DNA from: Streptosporangium sandarakinum
GTDB taxonomy: Bacteria > Actinomycetota > Actinomycetes > Streptosporangiales > Streptosporangiaceae
DNA: 64,000 nt
Direction: 5' to 3'
NCBI RefSeq assembly: GCF_013409935.1
Contig: NZ_JACCCO010000003.1
Coordinates: 62,001 to 126,000 of the forward strand
Part shown: in pieces, positions 55,474-63,538 of the stretch
How the letters are laid out: the number at the start of each line of letters is the position of its first letter
How positions within the stretch are numbered: position 1 is the first letter of the stretch
Made by a program: the position numbers and the translations under genes
The notes under the pieces: generated by a model
Told to the model about the DNA's origin: nothing
Database searches by the model: none
What the model saw: only the letters and a program-made list of their open reading frames with translations

Positions 55474-56286
55474 ATGAGCCCGCTGATCACTCCGGCCGAG
55501 CTGGCGGCCCTGGACGACCCGGCCGTCCTGGACGTGCGATGGAGGCTCGGGGGCCCGCCCGGGCGCGACGCCTACCGCGAGGGCCACATTCCCGGCGCGG
55601 TCTTCTGCGATCTCAACGCCGACCTCGCGGCGCCGCCCGGACCGGAGGGCCGCCACCCGCTGCCGGCGGCCGGGGCGTTCCAGGAGGCGATGCGCCGACT
55701 GGGCGTGTCCGGCTCCCGCCCGGTCGTCGTCTACGACGAGGCCGACGCCACCGCCGCCGCGCGGGCGTGGTGGACGCTGCGCTACTTCGGCCACCCCGAC
55801 GTCCGCGTCCTCGACGGCGGCCTGCGCGCCTGGGTCGCCGAGGGGCGGCCCGTCGCGGCGGGGGAGGAGTCCGCGCGGCCCGGTGACTTCGTCGCGCGGC
55901 CGGGCGGGATGCCCGTCCTCGACGCGGGCCAGGCGCTGGAGCTGGCCACCGAAGGGGTACTGCTGGACGCCCGCGCCGCCGAGCGCTACCGGGGCGAGGT
56001 CGAGCCGATCGACCCCGTCGCCGGGCACATCCCCGGCGCGGTGAGCGCCCCCACCTTCGAGAACGTCGATCCCGCCGGGCGCTTCCACCAGCCGGAGTTC
56101 CTGCGCGAGCGGTTCAACACCCTGGGCGCCGTGCCGGGCGTCGCGGTCGGCGCCTACTGCGGCTCAGGCGTGACGGCGGCGCACCAGGTGCTCGCGCTGG
56201 ACGTGGCGGGCCTCCCCGCCGCCCTCTACGTCGGCTCCTGGTCCAACTGGGTGGCCGACCCCTCCCGGCCGATCGCCACCGGCTGA
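55474..56286 (+). CDS. Sulfurtransferase (two rhodanese domains)
   Basis: 270 residues from ATG 55474. Rhodanese domain 1 (about 5-125) is inactive-type (DVRWRLGGPPGRDAYREGHIPGA, no Cys loop). Domain 2 (about 140-268) carries the active-site Cys229 in CGSGVTAAH, the CxSGVT pattern of thiosulfate/3-mercaptopyruvate sulfurtransferases. It transfers sulfane sulfur to cyanide or thiols in the cytoplasm. It converges on the CHAT gene. Confidence 0.93.
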   Translation: MSPLITPAELAALDDPAVLDVRWRLGGPPGRDAYREGHIPGAVFCDLNADLAAPPGPEGRHPLPAAGAFQEAMRRLGVSGSRPVVVYDEADATAAARAWWTLRYFGHPDVRVLDGGLRAWVAEGRPVAAGEESARPGDFVARPGGMPVLDAGQALELATEGVLLDARAAERYRGEVEPIDPVAGHIPGAVSAPTFENVDPAGRFHQPEFLRERFNTLGAVPGVAVGAYCGSGVTAAHQVLALDVAGLPAALYVGSWSNWVADPSRPIATG

Positions 56287-56422
56287 CCCGGTCCCGGCCG
56301 GGCGGCTCCCGCCGGCCGGCCGGGATGGACGGTTCTGGTCCGGCCGGTTCCCGGTGATCGTCCGGGACGGCCGGTTCAGGTCCGGCCGGAGCCGGTTCCG
56401 ATCCGATGAGGCGGCCGGGGCC

Positions 56423-58912
56423 CTACGGCCGGGCGGCCGGGACCGGCCGGTCGCCGTACCCGAAGCAGGCGAACCCCGCCACCCCGGTCTTCGCGCTCGC
56501 CGCGGCCAGCGCCCGGGCCGGCGGATGCCCGGCGGCCAGCAGCTCGTGGAAGACCTCCATCAGCGCCAGCGCCGGCTCGTCGCGCACCGGCACCAGGCTG
56601 GCCACCACGCACCGCGACCCCACCGACAGGAAGGCCCCGGCCAGCCCCAGCGGCGCCCCGTCGGCGGGCACCCGCGCCATGCCCGCGTCGCACGCCGACA
56701 GCACCGCCAGCGTGGGCGGCCGGCGCAGCCGCAGCAGGTCGTAGGCCATCAGCGGCCCGTCGTCGAGATGGATGCTGGACAACAGCGGGCTGCCCGGGGA
56801 GAACACCCCGTGCGCGGCCAGGTGCGCCACCTCGGCGCCCTCCAGCGCCGCCAGCACCTCGGCCCGCCGCGCCGCCACCCGCTCCGTGCCGGGACGGCGG
56901 GCGGCGACCATGGCCGCCTCGGCGCCGGCGCAGCGCAGCGCGGGACCGGCGACCGCCACGGTCCTTCCGCCCGGTCCGTCGGGCGCCCGGTGCCCGGCCA
57001 GCCAGGCCGCCGCGGCGGACGCCACGGTGACGGGACGACCGGCGTTCAGCGGCAGCACCGGCCAGGGCAGGGTGTGCAGCGAACCGGTCGGCACGACGAC
57101 CAGCGGCCGGTCGCCGAGCGGCCGGCGCAGCGCGCCGAACAGCAGCCGCTCCAGCAGCGCCGCGTCGCCGTCCAGTCCCGGGACCCGGCCGTCGCGCAGG
57201 TGTGCCCGGCGCAGGCCGTACCGGAGCCGTACGGTGGCCTCGGCGACGGCGGTGAAGGGGCCGAGCCGGCGCAGCGCGACGCGCTCGGGGGTGACGGCGA
57301 CGGCCACCAGCCCGTCGCCGTCGCGGACGAACTCCACCAGCGCCGCCTCCCCCAGAGCGGCCCGCAGCTCCTCGACATCGGGCGCCGCGGGCCGCCCGGC
57401 GCCCCCGGCGACCGCCCGCCACCGTTCGGCCCAGGCGAGGACCGCGCGGCCCCGCCCCGTCTCCAGCGCGAGCGCCAGCCCGAAGCGGGCCAGCGGCTCA
57501 CCGGCGCCGACGGCGTACGCCCGGATCGCGGGATCGCCGAGGGCCGACGCGGCGGAGCCCGCCTCGACCAGCCCGGCGCGGACGGCCGCGAACGCGCCGC
57601 GCCGGTCGCCGGACAGCGCCCGGTGCAGCGCGGCGGCCCGGTGGCGCAGCAGCCCCGGGGCGCGGCGGGCGAGGACGGCGAGCTGCTCGCGGGCGCCCGC
57701 CCGGTCGCCCAGCCACAGGACGGTCTCGGCCGCGGTGAACCGCAGCTCACGGGACAGGTCGGGGCGGCCCGCGCCGTCGAGGTCGGCCGCGCACGAGAGC
57801 AGCTCGGCGGCCAGCTCCCGGGACGGTGGGCCGGACGCCAGGCGAGCCCGCAGCAGCACCTCGGCGGCGAGCGGCACCAGCGCCGTCCTGCCCTGCGCGG
57901 CCAGGGCGGCCGCGGCCGGCTCGGCGTGCTCGGCGGCGCGGCGCGGGTCGCCGGTGCGCAGCTCCACCCGGGCGAGCAGCAGCCGGGCGTCGGCCAGCGC
58001 CACCTCCGCCCCCGCCGCCGAGAGCTCCGGCACCGCCAGGTCGAGCAGCGCCCGCGCCTCACCCGGCAGGTGGGCGTCGACCAGCGCCTCCGCCAGATCG
58101 CAGCGCATCGTCGCAAGCCGCTCCGGAAAGCCGAACAGGTTGTTCTCGGCGCGCCGGTAGGCGGCGAACGCGGCGGGCAGGTCGCCGCGCCGGGCGGCCA
58201 GGAACGGCAGGTTGCCCTCGGCGAGGGCGAGCACGTGGTCCAGGCCCGCGCCCCGCGCCAGCTCCGCGCAGCGGCGCAGGTCGGCCTCGGCCTCCCCGAA
58301 GCACCCCAGGAACACCCTGCTCAGCCCCCGGTTCAGCAGGGCCCCGGCGAGATAGTGGGCGTCGCCGTCCAGGGCGCCCACGGCCCGGTCGCACTGGGCG
58401 AGGGCCTCGGCGTAGCGGCCCAGGCGGGTCAGCGCCCCGGCCCGGTGCACGGCGAGCCTGGCCGTCTCGGCGGGCGGCAGGCACGGCTCGGCCGCCGTCG
58501 CGACGGCCAGCGCCCGCCGGGGGTGGCCCAGCTCGGTGAGGACGTGCACCAGCGACAGCCGAGCCTGCGCCGCCCGGTACGGCAGGCCCGCCCGCAGCGC
58601 CACACGCACCGCGCGCCGCAGGTGCTCCTCGGCCAGTGGCAGGTCGCCCAGCTCCCGCGCGGCCACCGCCAGCGCCCGGTGGGCGACCGCCGCGGCCTCC
58701 GCGGAGCTCCAAGGGTTCGCGGAGCTCCAAGGGTTCGCGGAGCTCCAGGGGTCCGCGGAGCTCCAGGGGTTCGCGGAGCTCTCGGGGTCCGCGGAGCTCC
58801 AGGGGTCCGCGGAGCGGAGCACGTCGCGGGCCAGCTCCCGTGCGGCGGCCGGGTCGCTGCCGGACAGCTCCAGTGCCCGCTCGGCGGCGGCGAGCGCTTC
58901 GTCGGTGGTCAC
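56423..58912 (-). CDS. TPR-CHAT caspase-like protease
   Basis: 829 residues from GTG 58912, immediately after the stop of the small beta-rich gene (TAG-GTG). N-terminal about 480 residues form TPR-like helical repeats; a six-fold hexapeptide repeat (NPWSSA-type, about 35-70) interrupts them. The C-terminal CHAT domain (about 530-829) keeps His701 (HLAAHGVFSPGSP) and Cys741 (LSACDAG), spaced as in active caspase-like CHAT proteases. The TPR part probably recognises a partner or substrate. It is the last gene of the leftward set starting with the subtilase. Confidence 0.92.
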   Translation of the reverse strand: MTTDEALAAAERALELSGSDPAAARELARDVLRSADPWSSADPESSANPWSSADPWSSANPWSSANPWSSAEAAAVAHRALAVAARELGDLPLAEEHLRRAVRVALRAGLPYRAAQARLSLVHVLTELGHPRRALAVATAAEPCLPPAETARLAVHRAGALTRLGRYAEALAQCDRAVGALDGDAHYLAGALLNRGLSRVFLGCFGEAEADLRRCAELARGAGLDHVLALAEGNLPFLAARRGDLPAAFAAYRRAENNLFGFPERLATMRCDLAEALVDAHLPGEARALLDLAVPELSAAGAEVALADARLLLARVELRTGDPRRAAEHAEPAAAALAAQGRTALVPLAAEVLLRARLASGPPSRELAAELLSCAADLDGAGRPDLSRELRFTAAETVLWLGDRAGAREQLAVLARRAPGLLRHRAAALHRALSGDRRGAFAAVRAGLVEAGSAASALGDPAIRAYAVGAGEPLARFGLALALETGRGRAVLAWAERWRAVAGGAGRPAAPDVEELRAALGEAALVEFVRDGDGLVAVAVTPERVALRRLGPFTAVAEATVRLRYGLRRAHLRDGRVPGLDGDAALLERLLFGALRRPLGDRPLVVVPTGSLHTLPWPVLPLNAGRPVTVASAAAAWLAGHRAPDGPGGRTVAVAGPALRCAGAEAAMVAARRPGTERVAARRAEVLAALEGAEVAHLAAHGVFSPGSPLLSSIHLDDGPLMAYDLLRLRRPPTLAVLSACDAGMARVPADGAPLGLAGAFLSVGSRCVVASLVPVRDEPALALMEVFHELLAAGHPPARALAAASAKTGVAGFACFGYGDRPVPAARP
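58701..58808. repeat. 18-bp tandem repeats in the CHAT gene
   Basis: Six copies at an exact 18-bp period (starts 58701, 58719, 58737, 58755, 58773, 58791), core GCGGAGCTCC, plus a partial copy. They encode the hexapeptide run and keep the frame, so copy number can vary without loss of function. Confidence 0.92.
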
Positions 58913-59377
58913 CTACGGGCGGATCCTGGTCCAGCTGGTGACGACGGGGACCTGCCCCGGCCGGTGGCACACCACGCTGAACCAGCCCGGGGGCAGGCCC
59001 GTCACGGCGAACTGACCGGTCGCCGACAGCTCCCGCGCCTCGGTGAGGTGCGGGGTGCGGACCTCGACCCGCGTCCCCTCCTCCGGGCAGGGGGAGACCT
59101 GCCCGGCCAGATCGACCAGGCCGTCCATCGAGGTGACCTCCAGGTCGACGGTGAGCCCGGCCGTGGTGAAGCGGAGCAGCCGCTCCTCCCCGCCGTCGCG
59201 GACGCCCCGCGGTGCCGGCGCCGCCACGGGCAGGGCCGTGGCGGCGCCGGGCAGCCGCAGGCCGAAGGCAGCGCGCGCGGTCGCCGGGACGTGACCTGGC
59301 ACGGGATCCCGGCCGGCCGCCAGGCGGAGCGCGGCGATCAGGGACTCGTCGTCGATCGCGGCGGGACGTCGGGTCAA
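58913..59377 (-). CDS. 154-aa beta-rich protein of the ECF/CHAT operon
   Basis: TTG 59377 lies 7 bp after CAGGAGG and overlaps the sigma stop (TTGA). The N-terminal about 55 residues are helical with DPVPGHVPATARAAFGLR, a motif found in the small partner proteins of ECF-CHAT loci. The C-terminal about 95 residues are beta-rich (GLTVDLEVTSMDGLVDLAGQV, RVEVRTPHLTE, GQFAVTGLPPGWFSVVC, VVTSWTRI), like a carboxypeptidase-regulatory or transthyretin-type sandwich. It may restrain the sigma factor or be a protease target; neither is proven. Confidence 0.7.
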   Translation of the reverse strand: MTRRPAAIDDESLIAALRLAAGRDPVPGHVPATARAAFGLRLPGAATALPVAAPAPRGVRDGGEERLLRFTTAGLTVDLEVTSMDGLVDLAGQVSPCPEEGTRVEVRTPHLTEARELSATGQFAVTGLPPGWFSVVCHRPGQVPVVTSWTRIRP

Positions 59378-59943
59378 GATGCGGCCTCCTGGGCGGTGAG
59401 CATGGTGCGTAGTCGGTTCAGGCACCGGCCCCGGGTGGGGCCGTAGCTGCCGCTGGGCATGCCCAGGCGTCCGGCGAGCTGGTGGACGCCCGCGTCGGGC
59501 GCCGTCGCCATCAGCCGGAACAGCGAGCGGCACGGCTCCTGCATCGCCTCGACGGCCAGCCAGAGACGGCGGCCCTCGTCGGCGCTGAGCACGAGCAGGG
59601 CCGGGTCGGGGGCGTCCTCGGCCGGCGACGAACCGGGGCGGAACCCGCCGGCGTCGGCCGGATCGGCGACCGGCCGCTCGCCGCGGCTCCGCCTGCCGAG
59701 CAGGGACGCCTCCCGCCGGACCGTGGTGAACAGCCATGAACCGAGCCGGCCGGGGTCGCGGATGGTGTGCAGGCTCTCCAGCAGTCGCAGCCAGGTGCCC
59801 TGCACCGCGTCCGCGGCGTCCGCCGCGCTCAGCCCGTAGGCGCGGGCCACCGACCACAGGGGGCCGGAGAACCGGTTCACCAGCGTGTCCCATGCCGCCT
59901 GGTCGCCCGCCAGCGCGGCGTCGATCGTGTGCTGGTCGCTCAC
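59374..59943 (-). CDS. ECF sigma factor of the CHAT locus
   Basis: 189 residues from GTG 59943 (CGGAGG 6 bp upstream); GTG 59970 is a poorer start. Sigma-2 (AWDTLVNRFSGPLWSVARAYGLSAADAADAVQGTWLRLLES) and sigma-4 (VEAMQEPCRSLFRLMATAPDAGVHQLAGRLGMPSGSYGPTRGRCLNRLR) are clear. There is no classical anti-sigma gene; the overlapping small gene takes that place. It probably drives its own operon. Confidence 0.9.
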   Translation of the reverse strand: MSDQHTIDAALAGDQAAWDTLVNRFSGPLWSVARAYGLSAADAADAVQGTWLRLLESLHTIRDPGRLGSWLFTTVRREASLLGRRSRGERPVADPADAGGFRPGSSPAEDAPDPALLVLSADEGRRLWLAVEAMQEPCRSLFRLMATAPDAGVHQLAGRLGMPSGSYGPTRGRCLNRLRTMLTAQEAAS

Positions 59944-60004
59944 CGGCGCCTCCGAAGCCGTCCCGGACACTCTGTGTGTCTCAATGGTGACTTTGGGTGA
60001 GACT

Positions 60005-61168
60005 TTACCTTGGTCCGGCCACGACGACGCCGAGATCTGAGATTTTGCGGTTCCGTTCCGGATCGAGAACGTACGCGGCGGCCTCGGCGGGCGTCCGCTC
60101 CCGGGCCGCGGCGGCGATCGCGCCGCTGACCACGGCGGCGGCGAAGGAGGTGCCGCTCCAGCGCGCGTAGCCGTGGAACGCCCCGTGCTCCAGGAAGGAG
60201 CTGGTCAGCCACTCGCCGGGGGCGCAGGCGTCGACCCAGGGGCCGTGGGCCGAGAACGGCGCCCGGTCCCGCCCGGCCGCGTCCAGCGCGCCGACGGCGA
60301 TCACCCCGGGCAGCGCGGCCGGCCAGAACGGCCGGTCGGAGGCGGTGTTGCCCGCGCAGGCCACCGCGACGGTGCCCGGCAGGCCGGCCAGGGCGGCCTC
60401 CAGCAGGGGGGAGGGCCGGTCGTCGTAGGTGTGCCCGCCCATGGAGAGGTTGAGCACCTGGGGCGGCTCGTCCCGCAGCCGCGCCAGCGCCCGCAGCAGC
60501 CCGGCCTCGTCCCCGACGCCTCGGCCGTCCAGCACCCGCAGCGGGCGCATCCGCGCCTCCGGGGCCGACCGCAGGATCAGCCCGGTGACGAACGTGCCGT
60601 GCCCGGCCTGGGCGTCCAGCCGCCCGTCGCCGTCGGCGTCGGGCACCTCGGCGGCATCGTGCCGCCGTTCGAGGAACCACGGGAGGTCCCGCCACCAGGG
60701 GTGCGCGGCCAGGCCGGTGTCGGCGACCGCGACGGTCACCGGCCCGCCCGGCCCGCCCGGCCCGCCGGGTCCGCCCGGTCCGCCGCCCGGGACATCGCCG
60801 GGCACCCCGCCGTTCCCGCCGTCTCCGGCGTCCCCCGGGCCGTCCGGCCCGTCCCCCGGCACGGCGCCGGGCGGCGGAGGAGGCGGCGCGGGGAAGGGGC
60901 GGGAGGCCGGGCCGCCGAAGAAGAGGGGCTGGCCCACCAGGATGTGGTTGGGCGAGGCCGCGTGCCCGCGGTCGCGAACCGTGGCGGCCAGATCGCAGAC
61001 GTCGACGCCGGGCAGGAGCCGTATCCGGAAGACCCCGTCGGCCTCGGCCGCCGCGGCGGTCCACCGGGCGACGGCGGCCATGCCCGCGGCGTCCGTGAGC
61101 AACTGGTCGCGCCTGATCAGGGCCGGTGCTCCCGGGACGGGCTCCACCCGTTCGATGTCGGCGTCCAT
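60005..61168 (-). CDS. Subtilisin-like (S8) serine protease without signal peptide
   Basis: 387 residues from ATG 61168 (GGAGAG upstream). The catalytic triad is complete: Asp150 (VAVADTGL), His190 (AGHGTFV), Ser341 (GTSFAAAV), with oxyanion Asn274 (CAGNTAS). An N-terminal prodomain-like region (about 15-85) is followed by a Pro/Gly-rich linker (about 88-145) encoded partly by 9-bp repeats. No signal peptide or TM helix is seen, so it is probably cytoplasmic, unusual for subtilases. It lies 61 bp upstream of the ECF gene on the same strand. Confidence 0.93.
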   Translation of the reverse strand: MDADIERVEPVPGAPALIRRDQLLTDAAGMAAVARWTAAAAEADGVFRIRLLPGVDVCDLAATVRDRGHAASPNHILVGQPLFFGGPASRPFPAPPPPPPGAVPGDGPDGPGDAGDGGNGGVPGDVPGGGPGGPGGPGGPGGPVTVAVADTGLAAHPWWRDLPWFLERRHDAAEVPDADGDGRLDAQAGHGTFVTGLILRSAPEARMRPLRVLDGRGVGDEAGLLRALARLRDEPPQVLNLSMGGHTYDDRPSPLLEAALAGLPGTVAVACAGNTASDRPFWPAALPGVIAVGALDAAGRDRAPFSAHGPWVDACAPGEWLTSSFLEHGAFHGYARWSGTSFAAAVVSGAIAAAARERTPAEAAAYVLDPERNRKISDLGVVVAGPR

Positions 61169-61372
61169 GTTGCTCTCCGGAGGGTCGGGCGGCGGGTCGC
61201 GGGATCGTCCTCCTTCGAGGATGCCCCAGCCGGAGGACGGTCGCACGGCATCTCGGTATGACCCCCCTCTGGTGCGACGTCACAACCGACGGTAGTCTCT
61301 CCTACAGTCACTTGTGATCATCCTGGGCGAGGCCGTTGGGGAAGGCGCACCTCGTACGAAACGGGAGGTCCG

Positions 61373-61867
61373 GTGTCTGCTCGTGGCGTGCTTTACGTCC
61401 ACTCGGCTCAGCCTGCGCTGTGCCCGCATATCGAATGGGCGGTCGCGGGTGTCCTTGGCGTGCCCGTTGACCTGAACTGGACCCCGCAGCCGGCCGCGCC
61501 CGGCCACGTGCGCGCGCAGGCCGAATGGGTCGGCCGCCCGGGGACGGCGGCGGCCATCACCTCGTCCCTGATGGGCTGGCAGCGCATCAGGTTCGAGATC
61601 ACCGAGGACCCCTCAACGGGTGCCGACGGGTCCCGGCACGCCTACACGCCGTCCCTCGGCGCCTTCACGGCGGTGATCGGCGCCTCGGGTGACATCCTGG
61701 TGCCCGAGGACCGCCTGCGCTCGGTCATGCTCATGGCGCGGCAGGGCCGGGTGGTGCTGGAGGAGGAGCTCGACAAGCTGCTCGGCAAGCAGTGGGACGC
61801 CGAGCTGGAGTCGTTCCGGTACGCCGGCGAGGGCGCGCCGGTCCGCTGGCTGCACGCCGCCGTCTGA
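61373..61867 (+). CDS. DUF3145 family protein
   Basis: 164 residues from GTG 61373 (GGGAGG upstream). Family blocks: RGVLYVHSAQPALCPHIEWAV, VRAQAEWVGRPGTAAAITSSL, RFEITEDPSTGADGSRHAYTPSLG and LDKLLGKQWDAELESFRYAGEG. The family is found next to the fatty-acid synthase genes fabF and accD in actinomycetes, as here. Function not established; a regulatory or acyl-carrier-associated role is possible. Confidence 0.9.
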   Translation: MSARGVLYVHSAQPALCPHIEWAVAGVLGVPVDLNWTPQPAAPGHVRAQAEWVGRPGTAAAITSSLMGWQRIRFEITEDPSTGADGSRHAYTPSLGAFTAVIGASGDILVPEDRLRSVMLMARQGRVVLEEELDKLLGKQWDAELESFRYAGEGAPVRWLHAAV

Positions 61868-62017
61868 CGGCGCGCGGATCCCGCCGCCCCGCGCGGCCAC
61901 TCGGCGGCGCGCGGCACAGCCTTCTGACGGCGCGCGCCCCTTCATACAGCCGTCCGGCGGCGCCGACCTCCCCGCACGGCCGCCCGGCGGCGCGCCGACC
62001 CCTCCCCGTGCAAGCAG

Positions 62018-62051
62018 GACGCCCCCGCCGGCATCGGCCGGCGGGGGCGTC
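62018..62051. terminator. Hairpin 1 between DUF3145 and accD
   Basis: A perfect 14-bp stem (62018-62031 with 62038-62051) with loop CATCGG. The upstream 61868-62017 stretch holds degenerate GGCGGCGCGC-type repeats and no gene. Confidence 0.8.
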
Positions 62052-62066
62052 GCGTGTCACGCGGGT

Positions 62067-62099
62067 CTTCCGGAACCCGCGGGCCGCGGGTTCCGGAAG
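62067..62099. terminator. Hairpin 2 between DUF3145 and accD
   Basis: A perfect 15-bp stem (62067-62081 with 62085-62099) with a 3-nt loop, ending 4 bp before the leftward accD stop. With hairpin 1 it forms back-to-back terminators for the convergent pair. Confidence 0.8.
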
Positions 62100-62103
62100 G
62101 GGG

Positions 62104-63525
62104 TCAGAGCGGGATGTTGCCGTGGGCGCCGCGCGCCGGGGTGGCCTGGGCGAGGACCTTGGCGATGGCGCCGCGGGTCTCCTCCGGCTTGATCACCTCG
62201 TCCACCACGCCGATCTCGACCGCCCGGTCCAGGCCGCCCGCCACGACCTCGTGCTCCTCGGCGAGCCGGGCCTCCAGAGCCGCCCGCTCCGGCTCGGGGG
62301 CGGCCGCGAGCTCCCTCCGCTTGAGGATGCGCACCGCGGCCACCGAGCCCATCACCGCGATCTGCGTGGTGGGCCAGCCGAACACCTTGGTCGCGCCCAG
62401 GGCGCGGGAGTTCATCGCGATGTAGGCGCCGCCGTACGCCTTGCGGGTGACCAGCGTGACGCGCGGCACCGACGCCTCGGCGAAGGCGTGCAGCAGCTTG
62501 GCGCCGCGGCGCACCACGCCGTCGTGTTCCTGGCCGACGCCCGGGAGGTAGCCGGGGACGTCCACCACCACGACCAGCGGCACTCCGAAGGCGTCGCACA
62601 TGCGGACGAACCGCGCCGCCTTCTCGGCGGAGGTCGAGTCCAGGCAGCCGCCCAGCCGCATCGGGTTGTTGGCGATGACCCCGACGGTCCGGCCGTCGAG
62701 GCGGCCCAGCGTGGTGACGATGTTCGGCGCCCACTTGGGCTGCAGTTCCACGCCCGGCTCGTCGAGCAGTCCCTTGACCAGCGGCTTGATGTCGTAGGCG
62801 CGGCGGGGGTTCTCGGGGAGCAGGTCGGAGAAGTCGACCTCCTCCGCCTCGCCGCGGAAGCGGCCCTGGTGGCCGAGCAGCACGGCCAGGCGCCGGGCCT
62901 GGACGTACGCCTCGGTCTCGGTCTTGGTCACCACGTGCACCACGCCGCTGCGCTTGCTGTGCGGCTCCGGTCCGCCGAGGGCGGCCATGTCGATCTGCTC
63001 GCCGGTGACGCTGCGCACCACGTCGGGGCCGGTGACGAAGATGCGCCCCTCGTCGGAGAGGATCACGATGTCGGTCAGCGCCGGGCCGTAGGCGGCGCCG
63101 CCGGCCGCGGGGCCCACCACGACCGACAACTGCGGCACCACGCCGGAGGCCCTGGTCATCGCGGCGAAGACGCGGCCGACCGCGTGCAGCGACTCCACGC
63201 CCTCGGCCAGTCGCGCGCCGCCGGAGTGCCACACCCCGATGATCGGGACCCGCTCGCGGACCGCCACGTCGTAGGCGTGCACGATGTGTTCGCATCCCGC
63301 CGAGCCCATCGCGCCGCCCTGGACCCGGGCGTCGCTGACGAAGACCACGACCGGCACGCCCTCGACGCGGCCCATGGCCGCCAGGGCGCCGCTGCGGTCG
63401 ACCGGGGTGATCAGCCGGATCGAGCCCTCGTCGAGCAGCGCCGCCATCCGCACCTGGGGGTCGCGGGGATCGGCCGCCTCCCCGTCGGGGGAGCCGCTCA
63501 CCACCCTGTTGTCGAGCACGGTCAT
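62104..63525 (-). CDS. accD: Acyl-CoA carboxylase carboxyltransferase (beta) subunit
   Basis: 473 residues. It carboxylates acetyl- or propionyl-CoA, making malonyl- or methylmalonyl-CoA with a biotinylated alpha subunit encoded elsewhere. The two crotonase-fold halves show GGARLAEGVESL, GPAAGGAAYGPALTDIVILSD, and later DVPGYLPGVGQEHDGVVRRGAKLLHAF and VTRKAYGGAYIAMNSR. It lies 13 bp after fabF on the same strand, so it belongs to the fatty-acid operon. Confidence 0.94.
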   Translation of the reverse strand: MTVLDNRVVSGSPDGEAADPRDPQVRMAALLDEGSIRLITPVDRSGALAAMGRVEGVPVVVFVSDARVQGGAMGSAGCEHIVHAYDVAVRERVPIIGVWHSGGARLAEGVESLHAVGRVFAAMTRASGVVPQLSVVVGPAAGGAAYGPALTDIVILSDEGRIFVTGPDVVRSVTGEQIDMAALGGPEPHSKRSGVVHVVTKTETEAYVQARRLAVLLGHQGRFRGEAEEVDFSDLLPENPRRAYDIKPLVKGLLDEPGVELQPKWAPNIVTTLGRLDGRTVGVIANNPMRLGGCLDSTSAEKAARFVRMCDAFGVPLVVVVDVPGYLPGVGQEHDGVVRRGAKLLHAFAEASVPRVTLVTRKAYGGAYIAMNSRALGATKVFGWPTTQIAVMGSVAAVRILKRRELAAAPEPERAALEARLAEEHEVVAGGLDRAVEIGVVDEVIKPEETRGAIAKVLAQATPARGAHGNIPL

Positions 63526-63538
63526 CTCGGGGCTCCTG

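Noticed and set aside
56287-56422. Overlapping GGTTCNGGTCCGGCCGG repeats as an attachment site
   Set aside because: The repeats are short and imperfect, with no integrase or tRNA nearby; likely a convergent-gene spacer.
61868-62017. Degenerate GGCGGCGCGC repeats as a possible CRISPR-like array
   Set aside because: Units vary in length and sequence and spacers are not unique; no cas genes.
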